Positions 1 to 10,709 of a stretch of 64,000 nucleotides of DNA are shown one piece after another (position 1 is the first letter of the stretch; every line of letters starts with the position of its first letter). This DNA is from Kutzneria viridogrisea (GTDB taxonomy: Bacteria; Actinomycetota; Actinomycetes; Mycobacteriales; Pseudonocardiaceae): contig JACJID010000004.1 of assembly GCA_014138725.1 (NCBI GenBank), positions 248,001 to 312,000 on the forward strand, given 5' to 3'. The notes under the pieces were generated by a model. The model made no database searches. It had not been told where the DNA came from and saw only the letters and a program-made list of their open reading frames with translations. The position numbers and the translations under genes are program-made.

Positions 1-3000
1 GTGGGAGCGGTCGCTGATGTCCCACAGGGTCACGAAGTCCCCGCTGTCGGTGAACCTGCCGATCGCGAGCAGGCGCCCGTCGGTGCTGAACGAGCGCGGG
101 GACTCCGCCAGCTTGCTCGCGAAACTCGCGAGCGGCTGCGGTCTGTCCAGCGAGCTGATGTCCCACAGCTTGCTCTCCCCCGAGCTGGACTGGGTGGCCA
201 GCGTGCGGCCGTCCGAGGACAGTGCGGGCGCGAGGGCGTCGGTCAGTTCCGCGCGCTGCACGGGCTTGCCCGGATCGCTGAGGTCCCACAGCCGGATGGT
301 CCGGGAGTCGACGGTGGTGACGAGCACGCGCCCGTCCCGGCTCAGCCGCAGGAACGGCACCTCCGCCGATCCACCGGGCAACGACCCGAGCCGACGTGGC
401 GCACGGGGATCGGCCACGTCCCACAGCGACACGGACTTGTCCTCGAACGAGCTGACCAGCAGGTGCCCGACCTGGGCGAATTCCGCCGACACGGCAGCGC
501 CGCCGCCGGGGACGACACCCACCGGGCCACCGGCGTCCGGCTTGCCCAGGTCCCACAGCGCGGTCCCGCCGCTGGCACGCGTGGCGAGCAGGCGGCCACT
601 GGCATCGACCGAACCGAAGTTCATGCCCTGGGCCCCGTGCTGCCGCGCGCTCTGCGGCAGGTCCTGCACGGTGACGATCCCGTCCTCCGCACCGGTGGCC
701 AGCTCGCGGCCGTTCGGGCTGAACACCACGGTGGTGATCGGCGCGGAATGCCCTGGCAGCACGGTGATGACGGCGGGGTGGGCCGGGTCGGACACGTCCC
801 ACCAGCGTGTGGTCAGGTCGACCCCGCCGGTGGCCACGGTGCGCCCGTCCGGGCCGAAGGCCGCTGAGGTGATCACCCCCGAATGACCCGCCAGCAGTGA
901 GACCTGCCTGGCGTGCCGTGGATCGGACACGTCCACCAGCCGCGCGGTGTTGTCGCTGGCCGCGACGAGCAGCAGGCGCCCGAACGGGCTGAACGCGATC
1001 GACATGACCGGGCCGCTGCCCGCCTCGATCGTGCCCACCTCCACCGGGTGCCGCAGGTCGGACACGTCCCACGCGGTCACGCTGCCCATGCCCGCGGTGA
1101 TCAGCAGGTGACCGTCCCGGCTGAACGCCACCGCGTTGTACGAGGCGCTGATCTCGGACAGCGGCTTGATCGCGGTGGGGTCGGAGACGTCCCACAGCCG
1201 CACGGTGTTCCCGCTGCTGGTGGCCGCCAGCGTGCGGTCGTCGGGGCTGAACTCCGAGGCGAGCCGGATGTAGGCACCGGCCGCCTCCGCCGGGGTCGGT
1301 GCCGCGAACACGGTCCGCGGCGCGCTGGGGTCGGTCACGTCCAGCAGGCTCGCGGTGCCGTCGTTGTGGCTCATCGCGAGCAGGCGCCCGCTGTGGCTGT
1401 ACGCGAGCGACCCGGCTGTGCCGGCACCGGTCACCGTGGCGGTGGTCCTGGGGTGGTGCGGGTCGCCGACATCGCGTAGCCGCACGGTGCGGTCGCCGCC
1501 CGCAGTGGCGAGTTGATGCCCGTGCGGGTTGAACGCGACGGCCCGGACCGGCGCGTTGTGGTCGGTCAGCCGGCTGGCGTAGGGCTGGGCGAGCGCGTTG
1601 AGCACCCCGCTGCGGGTGCGCGCCGAGTCCTCGATCCGGTACGCGGCCACCGCGAGCTGTGCGGCCAGGGCCGGGTTGCTGGCGCGCTGCGCGTTCGCCT
1701 CGCTCAACGCACCCTGCACGAGGGCCTGGTCCCGCTGACGGGTGTTGGCGTCCTGCATGTGCACGAAGCCGACCACGCTGACGACCGCCACCACCAGCAG
1801 CACGCTGAGCAGGCTGACCAGTTGCCGCAGCCGCCGGGTCCTGCGCCGGGAGTGGAACAGCTCGTCCGCCTCCGCGGCCAGGCTCGCGTCCAGGAAGGCC
1901 CGCTCCCGCGCGGTCAACTCCGAACCGTGCGCCTGCGACCAGTCCCGTGCCCGCGCCAGCCTGGTGCCGCGGAACAGCACGCCGGGGTCGTGCCGCAACG
2001 ACTCCCAGATTTGGGTGGCCTCGGTGAGCTGGCGGTGCACGCGCAGCGCCTCGCGGTCCGCGGCCAGCCAGTCGCGCAGACGCGGCCAGCAGCGGATCAG
2101 CGCCTCGTGGGCGACCTGCACGCTGTGCTGGTCCACCGTCAGCAGCCGGGCGCTGACCAGCGCGTCGAGCACCTGCCGGGTGCCCGGGTCGGCCAGGTCG
2201 AGTTCCTCGGTGCGGACCCGGCGTGCGGTGTCCTCGGTACCCTCGCCGAGCGCGATCAGGCGCAGGAACAGGCCGCGCGCGATCTCCTGCTGCCGAGCGG
2301 AGAAGCCGCGGTAGGTGTCCTCGGTGGTACGGGCGATCGCGTGGTGGATCCCGCCCGCCGCCTCGTAGCCCGCCACCGTCAGCGCGATGCCCTGCCGACG
2401 GCGCCAGGTCTCCACCAGCGCGTGCGAGACCATCGGCAGCACCGCTGGCTGTGCCGCGGCGTCGGCCATGATCCGCGCCACCAGTGCCGACTCCACCTGG
2501 CAGCCCGCGCGGACCGCGGGCTGGCTGATCGCCTGGCGCAGTTCCTCCGGGGCCATCGCACCGAGCAGCAGCTGGCCCTCCGCGAGGGCCTCGACCAGCT
2601 CCGGGTACTGCCCGACGTGGCCGAGGAAGTCCGCCCGCGCGCCGAGAACGACCCTGGCCCGGCTGGTGGCGGACCGCGTGGCCGCGACCAGGGCGGCCAC
2701 GAACGCGGACCGCTCCACGGGGTCCTGGCAGAGGGTGAAGACCTCCTCGAACTGGTCGACCACCAGCACGAGGTCCGTCTCCTGCGACTGGGCGGCCAAC
2801 ACCTGTCTGATCCTCAGGTGCAGGTTCACCGGGTCCGCCGCGAACTCCGTGTGCAGCTCGGCGGCCGGTTCACCGGCGAAGGCCGCGAGCGCCACCGCGC
2901 ACTCCTCCAGCGGGTGCGGCCCCGGGGTGAACACCAGCACCGGCTGGCCCGCGCCGGTCAGCGCGGCGACGAGCCCGGCGTGCAGCACCGAGGTCTTGCC

Positions 3001-3426
3001 CGAGCCCGAAGCGCCGAACAGGCCGGTCAATCGCCGGTCGCCCACCCGGCGGAGCAGGGTCTGGACGATCCGCTCCCGCCCGAAGAACCGGTCGGCGTCC
3101 TCGGCTCGGAACGCGGCCAGCCCGGCGTAGGGCGCGTCGTCCTGTGCGGGCGCTGGAGCGGCCTCGCCGGAGGCCAGTTCCTGCCAGCGCGCCTGCCACT
3201 CCTCGGTGTCCCCGTCACAGCCGCGCACGTAGGCCAGGGTCACCGCGAGCGTGGGCAGCTTGCGGCCCGCCACGGCATCCGAGAGTGCGGCCGGTGAGTA
3301 GTGCGCGAGCCTGGCGAGCTGGCGGTAGGTCGGGCTGCCCGCCTTCTCACGTAGCTGTCGCAGGTCGGCCGCGAACCTCAGCAGCGCGGTGTCCTGCGAG
3401 CTCAGCGGGCGTTCGCCACGCGGCAT
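1..3426 (-). CDS. HTH / nSTAND NTPase / WD40-repeat protein (3' end outside window)
   Basis: Partial gene, open to the window edge; at least 1142 codons. The ATG at 3426 begins MPRGERPLSSQD. Order of parts: an Xre-like helix-turn-helix (about residues 15-65), a conserved linker (PYAGLAAFRAEDADRFFGRE), a P-loop (GASGSGKTS), a Walker B (LVLVVDQFEEVFTL), a predicted single membrane segment after an Arg-rich stretch, then many WD40 blades with repeated LWDVSDP signatures. It is a close paralogue of the complete gene at 16685-20449. Proteins of this build are signal-transducing STAND NTPases: the propeller is thought to sense a ligand and the NTPase to oligomerise. The target is not visible here. 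They are common in actinomycetes with expanded signalling, and some STAND proteins act in phage defence. There is no adjacent effector gene, so that role is not supported here. Confidence 0.88.
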   Translation of the reverse strand, partial: MPRGERPLSSQDTALLRFAADLRQLREKAGSPTYRQLARLAHYSPAALSDAVAGRKLPTLAVTLAYVRGCDGDTEEWQARWQELASGEAAPAPAQDDAPYAGLAAFRAEDADRFFGRERIVQTLLRRVGDRRLTGLFGASGSGKTSVLHAGLVAALTGAGQPVLVFTPGPHPLEECAVALAAFAGEPAAELHTEFAADPVNLHLRIRQVLAAQSQETDLVLVVDQFEEVFTLCQDPVERSAFVAALVAATRSATSRARVVLGARADFLGHVGQYPELVEALAEGQLLLGAMAPEELRQAISQPAVRAGCQVESALVARIMADAAAQPAVLPMVSHALVETWRRRQGIALTVAGYEAAGGIHHAIARTTEDTYRGFSARQQEIARGLFLRLIALGEGTEDTARRVRTEELDLADPGTRQVLDALVSARLLTVDQHSVQVAHEALIRCWPRLRDWLAADREALRVHRQLTEATQIWESLRHDPGVLFRGTRLARARDWSQAHGSELTARERAFLDASLAAEADELFHSRRRTRRLRQLVSLLSVLLVVAVVSVVGFVHMQDANTRQRDQALVQGALSEANAQRASNPALAAQLAVAAYRIEDSARTRSGVLNALAQPYASRLTDHNAPVRAVAFNPHGHQLATAGGDRTVRLRDVGDPHHPRTTATVTGAGTAGSLAYSHSGRLLAMSHNDGTASLLDVTDPSAPRTVFAAPTPAEAAGAYIRLASEFSPDDRTLAATSSGNTVRLWDVSDPTAIKPLSEISASYNAVAFSRDGHLLITAGMGSVTAWDVSDLRHPVEVGTIEAGSGPVMSIAFSPFGRLLLVAASDNTARLVDVSDPRHARQVSLLAGHSGVITSAAFGPDGRTVATGGVDLTTRWWDVSDPAHPAVITVLPGHSAPITTVVFSPNGRELATGAEDGIVTVQDLPQSARQHGAQGMNFGSVDASGRLLATRASGGTALWDLGKPDAGGPVGVVPGGGAAVSAEFAQVGHLLVSSFEDKSVSLWDVADPRAPRRLGSLPGGSAEVPFLRLSRDGRVLVTTVDSRTIRLWDLSDPGKPVQRAELTDALAPALSSDGRTLATQSSSGESKLWDISSLDRPQPLASFASKLAESPRSFSTDGRLLAIGRFTDSGDFVTLWDISDRSH

Positions 3427-3573
3427 CCGTCGTCCCCCTTTCGACGGATGCTCATTGTTCATACCGCGCTGTTCAGCGTCCACGGTTCGACCCTGGACAA
3501 CCCGTCTGCCGTACAGCGGAAACCCCTGCACCACGGACCAATGAGGAAGATCACATGAAGCGGGCCCGTCTCG

Positions 3574-5262
<1,689 letters not shown>

Positions 5263-5346
5263 TCAACATGATCCAGATCGAGAAAGCCTTGCACGACCGC
5301 CAAACGGAGGTCACAGGGGCCTGCCCGCGCAGCAGGGCAACGGTAG

Positions 5347-5769
5347 TCAGCCGATCACCCCCCGCAACCTCCTGCCGTTGAGCAGCCTGGGAATGATCGC
5401 GATCAGGCGGTCGGCCCGGTGCGGGGCCCACCGCCGCAGGTGCTCGGCGGCGACGCGTTCCCTGGGGTGCGCGGACCTGGTGCGCCCCACCGCGATCACG
5501 CTCCAACCGCACATGGCCAAGGGGTCGAAGCTGTCCACCTCGAAGGCGACCACGGCGTCGTTGGTGGCCTCGGCGAGCACCCCGCCCTCGACCACCCGGA
5601 CCAGGATGATGCCGCCGGAGAGCACGAAGGTGACCGGCAGCACCGCGGGCAGGGCTCGGTCGGTGAACACGATCCGGCCCAGCAGCGCGCCACCGAGCAG
5701 GCGGAGGCACTCGGCGCGGTCGAGAACCTCCATGCCCGATGAGTCCACAGTGGACTCGTTGAGACTCAC
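5347..5769 (-). CDS. pyridoxamine 5'-phosphate oxidase-fold (flavin/F420-binding type) protein
   Basis: Small split-barrel protein of 128-140 residues with the signature VLDRAECLRLL, then GRIVFTDRALPAVLPV. In actinobacteria such proteins are often in the DosR regulon and next to DosS homologues, as here. Substrate and cofactor cannot be read from the sequence. The start is uncertain: GTG 5769 gives 12 extra residues including NESTVDSSG, whereas ATG 5733 starts at MEVLDRAE but has no clear Shine-Dalgarno. A perfect 17-bp palindrome lies between the two starts (5741-5757), so if ATG 5733 is used the palindrome would sit in the 5' UTR. Confidence 0.82.
   Translation of the reverse strand: MSLNESTVDSSGMEVLDRAECLRLLGGALLGRIVFTDRALPAVLPVTFVLSGGIILVRVVEGGVLAEATNDAVVAFEVDSFDPLAMCGWSVIAVGRTRSAHPRERVAAEHLRRWAPHRADRLIAIIPRLLNGRRLRGVIG
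5741..5757. repeat. 17-bp palindrome GAGTCCACAGTGGACTC
   Basis: Perfect palindrome around a single central base, in the 5' part of the pyridoxamine-oxidase-fold gene. It contains the TCCACAGTGGA core that recurs at 18345, 40109, 51625, 52114 and 56917. Read on the coding strand it encodes Ser-Thr-Val-Asp. It may be a regulator site or a genome-wide word. Confidence 0.7.
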
Positions 5770-5854
5770 CCGACCAGGTTCGCCGGTTTCAGTACCGGCG
5801 GGTAGCGCCGGGTGGCACTCGAACCGGTGACCTTCGCCCCTATGATCCGAGGCC

Positions 5855-6694
5855 ATGACTGGGCGTGCGGTGGTGCTGGGTGGCGGCGGTGTGACCGGGA
5901 TCGCCTGGGAGATCGGGCTGCTCACGGGGTTGACCGAGGCCGGGGTGGACCTGCGCGCGGACCTCGTGGTCGGCACCTCGGCGGGTTCGGCCGTCGGCGC
6001 CCAGCTGACCAGCGGCACCCAGCTGCCCGAGCTGTTCGCCCGCCAGGTCGACCCGGCCAAGCAGGTCACCGAGATCCCCGCGGAGATCGACCCCGAGCAG
6101 ATGGCCCTGCTGTTCGCCGAGAGCATGGCGCAGAACGGGGACCCGCAGGAGTCGTGGCGACGGACCGGCGAGCTGGCGCTGGCCGCGAAGACCGTCGGCG
6201 AGGCCGAACGCCGGGCCGTGATCGCCCAGCGGGTGCCCAACCCCGAGTGGCCGTCCACGCGGCTGGCGCTGACCGCCGTCGACGCGTCCACCGGCGAGTT
6301 CGTGGTCTTCGACCGGGACAGCGGGGTGGACCTGGTGGACGCGGTGGCCGCCAGCTGCGCCGTACCGGGCGTGTGGCCGCCGGTGACCATCGGTGGGCGC
6401 CGCTACGTGGACGGCGGGGTGCGCTCCCCGGAGAACGCCGACCTGGCCGCGGGCAGCGAGCGGGTGCTCGTGCTGCGGGCGCTGCTCGTGCCCGACTACA
6501 ACCCGCTGGACGAGCAGGTGCGTGCGCTGACCGAGCAGGGCGCGAGCGTGCTGGTGCTGTCCCCGGACGAGGCCAGTCTCACCGCGATGGGCGTCAACGC
6601 GCTGGACCCCGCGGTGCGCGAGCCCACCGCGCGTGCGGGCCGCGAGCAGGGGCTGCGTGAGGCCGAGCGGGTGACCGCCCTGTGGCGGCCGTAA
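5855..6694 (+). CDS. patatin-like phospholipase family protein
   Basis: 279 residues. Near the N-terminus are the oxyanion-hole glycines (VLGGGGVTGIAWE) and the nucleophile elbow GTSAGS with the catalytic serine. The second half of the Ser-Asp dyad is the DGG motif in YVDGGVRSPENADLA. The family hydrolyses acyl esters of lipids. There is no signal peptide, so the protein is probably cytosolic or membrane-associated. It is divergent from the pyridoxamine-oxidase-fold gene with about 85 bp between starts. The start follows from the family pattern, in which the Gly-rich loop lies at the very N-terminus. The natural substrate is unknown. Confidence 0.9.
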   Translation: MTGRAVVLGGGGVTGIAWEIGLLTGLTEAGVDLRADLVVGTSAGSAVGAQLTSGTQLPELFARQVDPAKQVTEIPAEIDPEQMALLFAESMAQNGDPQESWRRTGELALAAKTVGEAERRAVIAQRVPNPEWPSTRLALTAVDASTGEFVVFDRDSGVDLVDAVAASCAVPGVWPPVTIGGRRYVDGGVRSPENADLAAGSERVLVLRALLVPDYNPLDEQVRALTEQGASVLVLSPDEASLTAMGVNALDPAVREPTARAGREQGLREAERVTALWRP

Positions 6695-6749
6695 CACTGC
6701 CCTCCTTCGGCGCAATCGGCCGGACATCCCTTGCTGCGACAATGATTTG

Positions 6750-6989
6750 GTGTCCCGATCGCGTGGCCTGCTGCGCAGGCTCATCGGCATGATGCACCAC
6801 GACCGCCCGGTGGCCGACCAGGCCCTCGTGCGGGCCCGCCTTGCCGAGATCGCCGAGCTCGTCGCCGCCGAGCACGCCATGGCCGAGGGCTGCCCCAGCG
6901 TGGACCAGGAGCTGCTGCTGATGGCCCAGGGCAGCCAGGCCCACCGGGCCCGGCGGCACGAGTGCCTGCGGCGGCGCAAACGGCGCTGA
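6750..6989 (+). CDS. small basic conserved-looking hypothetical protein
   Basis: 79 codons from GTG 6750 (TTG 6747 is the alternative). The product is His/Arg-rich with a helical core (MMHHDRPVADQALVRARL) and an Arg/Lys tail (ARRHECLRRRKRR). I do not recognise a family. GC3 is high as in its neighbours, which supports coding. It ends exactly where the convergent YggT gene ends (stops at 6989 and 6990), so there is no room for a separate terminator between them. Confidence 0.5.
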   Translation: MSRSRGLLRRLIGMMHHDRPVADQALVRARLAEIAELVAAEHAMAEGCPSVDQELLLMAQGSQAHRARRHECLRRRKRR

Positions 6990-7265
6990 CTACAGGCTGA
7001 AGGCGATCCCGCGCAGCACCAGCGCGAGCAGGAACACCGCGGTGAACGCCAGGTCGATCGACAGCCCGCCGGCCCGCACCGGGCGCAGCACCCGTCGTAC
7101 CGGTGCGATCACCGGCTCCGTCCAGGCGTGGGTCAGCGCGCGGGCCTTGCCGCCGCGCACGGAACTGTCGGGCAGCACGGCCAACCAGTCCAGCACCACG
7201 CGGACGACCAGCAACAGCAGGAACGCCGTCAGGGCGTACCCGAGCAAGGTTCCGATCAGGCTCAT
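6990..7265 (-). CDS. YggT family membrane protein
   Basis: 91 residues with two hydrophobic segments (about 4-31 and 68-90) flanking the cytosolic loop (VRGGKARALTHAWTEPVIAPVRRVLRP) that defines the YggT family. In actinobacteria YggT usually sits in the division cluster beside sepF and divIVA; here it is alone, so this may be a second copy. The family has been linked to osmotic tolerance and to membrane organisation at division. The start is ATG 7265. It is convergent with the small gene at 6750. Confidence 0.88.
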   Translation of the reverse strand: MSLIGTLLGYALTAFLLLLVVRVVLDWLAVLPDSSVRGGKARALTHAWTEPVIAPVRRVLRPVRAGGLSIDLAFTAVFLLALVLRGIAFSL

Positions 7266-7384
7266 GCCCGTACAACGGGCGGGACCGGCCCGGAAGTGTC
7301 CGGTACGCGATGTTCTCAGCCGATTGTCAGGGCGTACCGTGGGAGCCGTGATCGTGCCCGTCCTGGTGGACCTGGACGTGCTCC

Positions 7385-8044
7385 TCAGCGACTGACCAGG
7401 CCCGCGTCGTAGGCCAGCAGCCCGGCCTGGGTGCGGTTGGCGCAGTCCAGCTTCACGAGCATCTTGGAGACGTAGCTCTTCACCGTGGTCTCCGACAGGT
7501 GCAGCCGCGCGGCGACCTGGGCGTTGGACAGGCCCTCCCCGAGGCAGGTGAGGACCTCGTTCTCCCGCTCGGTCAACGCGGAGATCCGGGCCAGCGCACG
7601 CTCCTTGGCCACGTAGCCGGTGGCTGAGGCGGCCACGAGGCGGCGGGCCGCCGTCGGGGACAGCACGGTGTTGCCGTCGGCGGCCACGCACACGAGGCGG
7701 ATCAGTTCCTCGGGCGGTGTCGACTTGACCAGGAAGCCCGCGGCACCGGCGCGCAGGGCCCGCAGCACGTGCTGGTCGGCGTCGAAGGTGGTGAGCGCGA
7801 CCACGGCGGGCGGGGCGGGCAGCGCCACGATGTGCTCGATCGCGGTGACCCCGTCGACCTTGGGCATGCGCAGGTCCATCAGCACCACGTCGGGCTCGTG
7901 CCGCAGCACCGCCTCGACGGCCGCCGCACCGTCGTGCGCCACGTCGACCACGGTGAGCCGGTCCGAGGAGCCCAGGATCGTGCGCAGGTGCGCGCACACC
8001 ATAGGCTCGTCGTCGACCACCAGTACCCGCACGCAGTCGGTCAT
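7385..8044 (-). CDS. NarL/FixJ-type response regulator
   Basis: 219 residues. The receiver domain spans about 7-125 with the phosphorylation site in VVLMDLRMPKVDG and the conserved Thr/Lys further on (VVALTTF, FLVKSTPPEEL). A LuxR-type helix-turn-helix lies at the C-terminus (LTERENEVLTCLGEG, then LHLSETTVKSYVSKML). Its ATG overlaps the stop of the upstream kinase by one base (TGATG at 8042-8046), so the pair is translationally coupled. Target genes are not evident. Confidence 0.94.
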   Translation of the reverse strand: MTDCVRVLVVDDEPMVCAHLRTILGSSDRLTVVDVAHDGAAAVEAVLRHEPDVVLMDLRMPKVDGVTAIEHIVALPAPPAVVALTTFDADQHVLRALRAGAAGFLVKSTPPEELIRLVCVAADGNTVLSPTAARRLVAASATGYVAKERALARISALTERENEVLTCLGEGLSNAQVAARLHLSETTVKSYVSKMLVKLDCANRTQAGLLAYDAGLVSR

Positions 8045-9225
8045 CAGCCCTCCACAGTCGTGGTCTGCGCGGGCAGCACCGCGAGCAGCTCGAACCCGCC
8101 GTCGGCCAGCGGCCCCGCGGTGAGGCTGCCGCTGACCAGTTCGACCCGGTGCCGCAGCCCGAGCAGCCCGGTGCCGCCGCCGGTGCCGCTGAGTCCGGGG
8201 TCCTGGGTGAACCGCGGCACGGTGTTGCTGACGCTGAGCCGCACGGCGTCGCAGCCGTAACTCACGCGCACGTCGGCGATCGCGCCCCGCGCGTGCTTGC
8301 GCACGTTGGTCAGCCCCTCCTGCACGATCCGGTAGGCGGTGCGGGTGACCACCGGCGAGGCGTTGCCCGGCTGGCCGTCCACGGCGAACCGCACCTGCAT
8401 GCCCACCGACTCCGACTCGGCCACCAGCACCGACAGGTCGGGCACCTCGGTGGCGATGTCGGGGTTGCAGCCCGGGGTGGTGCGCAGCACCCCGACCAGC
8501 TCGCGCAGTTCGTCCAGGGCCTGGCAGCCGGTGGCCCGCAGTTCCTCGGCGCCGCGCCTGGTCCGCTCATCCTCGGCGGTGACGCCCATCGCGCCCGCCT
8601 GCAACACCATCAGGCTCACGCGGTGCGTCACGATGTCGTGCATCTCCCCGGCGAGCAGCATGCGTTCCTCCGCGCGGGCCTGCTCGGCGATCAGCCGCTG
8701 CTCGCGCTCGGCGCGCTCGGCCCGGTCGGTCAGCGCGTGCATGCGCTGCTGGCGGGCGCCGAGGTAGAGCCCGAGCAGCATCGGGTACAGGGTGAACAGC
8801 GCGCCGAGTGTCATCGTGACGAAGGAGCCGTGCCAGGGCCGCATCGCGACCACGACCATCAGCACCACGCTGAGCCGCACGACCCAGGACATCTGGCCGC
8901 GTTGCAGGCCGAAGGCGATGGCGAAGGGCGCGGACAGCGGCACCCACAGCGCGTCCATCTCGGTGACCGGCACGAACACGTCGGGCACGACCACCGCGGA
9001 GACCGCCATGAACGCCGAGGTCAGCGCGTTGAACACGAGCACGCCGACCGGGTGCCGCCGGTACCACAGCAGGGAGACGGCGGGCAGCACCTGGATGAGC
9101 GTGCTGGCCACGGCGGAGAACTCCCAGTCCGGGTCGATGATGAGCACCAGCACCACGATGATGTTCAGCACGATCGCGAAAGGCGTCAGGGTGGCCATGA
9201 CGTCTCGCCAGCGCGGCGCGGGCAT
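8044..9225 (-). CDS. sensor histidine kinase of the Streptomyces DesK/NarX type
   Basis: About 393 residues. Several hydrophobic segments occupy the first 150 residues (four to five membrane helices). A HisKA_3 helix follows with the acceptor His in LAGEMHDIVTHRVSLMV, and the ATPase ends with GTGLLGLRHRVELVSGSL. It pairs with the regulator that starts at its own stop. The start is uncertain: ATG 9225 (MPAPRWRDVMATLTPF) is preferred; GTG 9234 and ATG 9198 are in frame, and none has a strong ribosome site. The signal is unknown and there is no extracellular domain of note. Confidence 0.9.
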   Translation of the reverse strand: MPAPRWRDVMATLTPFAIVLNIIVVLVLIIDPDWEFSAVASTLIQVLPAVSLLWYRRHPVGVLVFNALTSAFMAVSAVVVPDVFVPVTEMDALWVPLSAPFAIAFGLQRGQMSWVVRLSVVLMVVVAMRPWHGSFVTMTLGALFTLYPMLLGLYLGARQQRMHALTDRAERAEREQRLIAEQARAEERMLLAGEMHDIVTHRVSLMVLQAGAMGVTAEDERTRRGAEELRATGCQALDELRELVGVLRTTPGCNPDIATEVPDLSVLVAESESVGMQVRFAVDGQPGNASPVVTRTAYRIVQEGLTNVRKHARGAIADVRVSYGCDAVRLSVSNTVPRFTQDPGLSGTGGGTGLLGLRHRVELVSGSLTAGPLADGGFELLAVLPAQTTTVEG

Positions 9226-9399
9226 GGCGGGCACGCTAACGGCTGGTGGCGGTACCGGCCCGCGCACAGGCACCGATTTAGGGTAACACCTACGAAAGTT
9301 GTTCCCCATTCACCTCTTTCGCCAGTGTCGATGGCACCCCGGATCCGGTTGGCTGGGGCCTCGTCCACAGCGGACCGGCGAGGGGAGGGCTGGTGCGCG

Positions 9400-10644
9400 T
9401 CAGCCGATGCGGGCGCGCACCAGTTCGGACTCGCGCAGTCCCTCCACGATGTCCAGCCCGCCGGGGGTGGCCGGATTCGGCCGCAGCACGAAGGACTCCC
9501 GGCTGGACGGGTAGTTGCTGGAGGAGAACATGAGCGGGGCACTCAGTCCGTTGGTGTCCACCTTCGTGGTCTCGTGGAACGCCTTCTGCACCCCGGCGCG
9601 GGTCAGGTCACCCGCGGCGCAGGCCCGGCGCAGGATCGCCGCGTAGCCGATGCCGACCACGTAGCCGTAGTCCATGGCCATGGACGGGCGGCCCTCGGGG
9701 AACTTCACCTTGTACGCCGAGGCCACCTCGCGGGCCCCGGGCAGGTCGGCGCCGAACGGGGCGATGGGCGAGGACACCAGCACGTTGCGCTGGAAGGCGG
9801 CGCCGAGCTGACCGGTGAGCACGGCCGGGTCGAAACCGGGGGCGCTGACCAGGACCGGCACCGAGTAGTTCAGCGCGGCGGCGGCGCCGACGGCCGAGGC
9901 GGTCTGCTGCGGGTAGGTGCTGATCAGCACGGCCTTGGCGCCCGCGGCCTTGAGCGCGGCCACCTGCGGGGCCAGGTCCTTCTGCGCGGAGGGCACCTGC
10001 ACCCCGCGTACGGTCAGCCCGAGCCGGTCGGCGGCGAACTGGGTCCCCTGTAGGGCGTTGCCGCCGTACTGCGGGTCGTCGTTGTAGATGTGCCCGATCA
10101 GGTCACCGCTGTGCAACTGCCCCTGGCGCACCACGTAGTCGATGGTGTTGATCACATCCAGGTCGTAGGTGGTGCCGACCACGACCATGTACGGGTTGCC
10201 GAGCAGGTCCTTGGACCAGGAGGTGGGCGCCACCATCACCTGCTGCTGCACCACGTCGGGCTGCAACCGGGCGGTGATGTCCGAGCCGAGCACCTGGAGG
10301 AAGCCCAGTACCTTCGGCTCCATCTCGAAGTACAGCTTGGCGGCCTTCTCCGTGTTGAAGCCGGAATCGCTGACCTGCAACTCCACCTTGCGCCCGCAGA
10401 CCCCGCCCTGCGCGTTGAGCTGGTCCACGTAGAGCTGGTTGCCCTCCACCACGGCCTTGCCCAGCGGTCCGAACGGGCCGGTCAGGTCGCTGAGCACACC
10501 CAGTGTGATCGTCGAGTCGGTGACCCCGGTGCCGGTGCGGACCGGCGGGGTGGCCGGTCCGCATGCGGCGACCGCCAGGACCGTCGCGCACAGCGCGAGC
10601 ACCCTGGCGGTCGGGTTCGTGGTCCATCGGAGTGTGGCAAGCAC
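9400..10644 (-). CDS. ABC transporter substrate-binding lipoprotein (branched-chain amino acid / LivK type)
   Basis: 414 residues. The N-terminus is a lipoprotein signal with a lipobox-like AVAAC ending at Cys28. The periplasmic-binding-protein type I fold begins ITLGVLSDLTGPFGPLGKA, followed by the typical NAQGGVCGRKVEL. No permease or ATPase genes flank it, so it is an orphan receptor that may serve a distant transporter or act as a sensor. The ligand is unknown; in this family it ranges from Leu/Ile/Val to amides and aromatic acids. The start is GTG 10644. A perfect GTAACGTTAC palindrome lies 25 bp upstream. Confidence 0.9.
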   Translation of the reverse strand: MLATLRWTTNPTARVLALCATVLAVAACGPATPPVRTGTGVTDSTITLGVLSDLTGPFGPLGKAVVEGNQLYVDQLNAQGGVCGRKVELQVSDSGFNTEKAAKLYFEMEPKVLGFLQVLGSDITARLQPDVVQQQVMVAPTSWSKDLLGNPYMVVVGTTYDLDVINTIDYVVRQGQLHSGDLIGHIYNDDPQYGGNALQGTQFAADRLGLTVRGVQVPSAQKDLAPQVAALKAAGAKAVLISTYPQQTASAVGAAAALNYSVPVLVSAPGFDPAVLTGQLGAAFQRNVLVSSPIAPFGADLPGAREVASAYKVKFPEGRPSMAMDYGYVVGIGYAAILRRACAAGDLTRAGVQKAFHETTKVDTNGLSAPLMFSSSNYPSSRESFVLRPNPATPGGLDIVEGLRESELVRARIG

Positions 10645-10668
10645 CCGAAGACCGTAACTTACTACTAG

Positions 10669-10678
10669 GTAACGTTAC
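10669..10678. promoter_or_regulatory. palindrome GTAACGTTAC upstream of the binding-protein gene
   Basis: The 65-bp gap between the sigma-factor stop and the start of the lipoprotein gene is AT-rich for this window and centres on this perfect 10-bp palindrome. Its size and place suit a TetR-type operator. No regulator gene is adjacent, so this is an inference from position. Confidence 0.35.
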
Positions 10679-10709
10679 TATGAGGTAGTTGAAAGAGCAG
10701 CCAGTTGCC

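Noticed and set aside
7349-7395. Short plus-strand frame of about 15 codons upstream of the response-regulator stop
   Set aside because: Too short, no ribosome site, and convergent with a clear gene; no support for a peptide.
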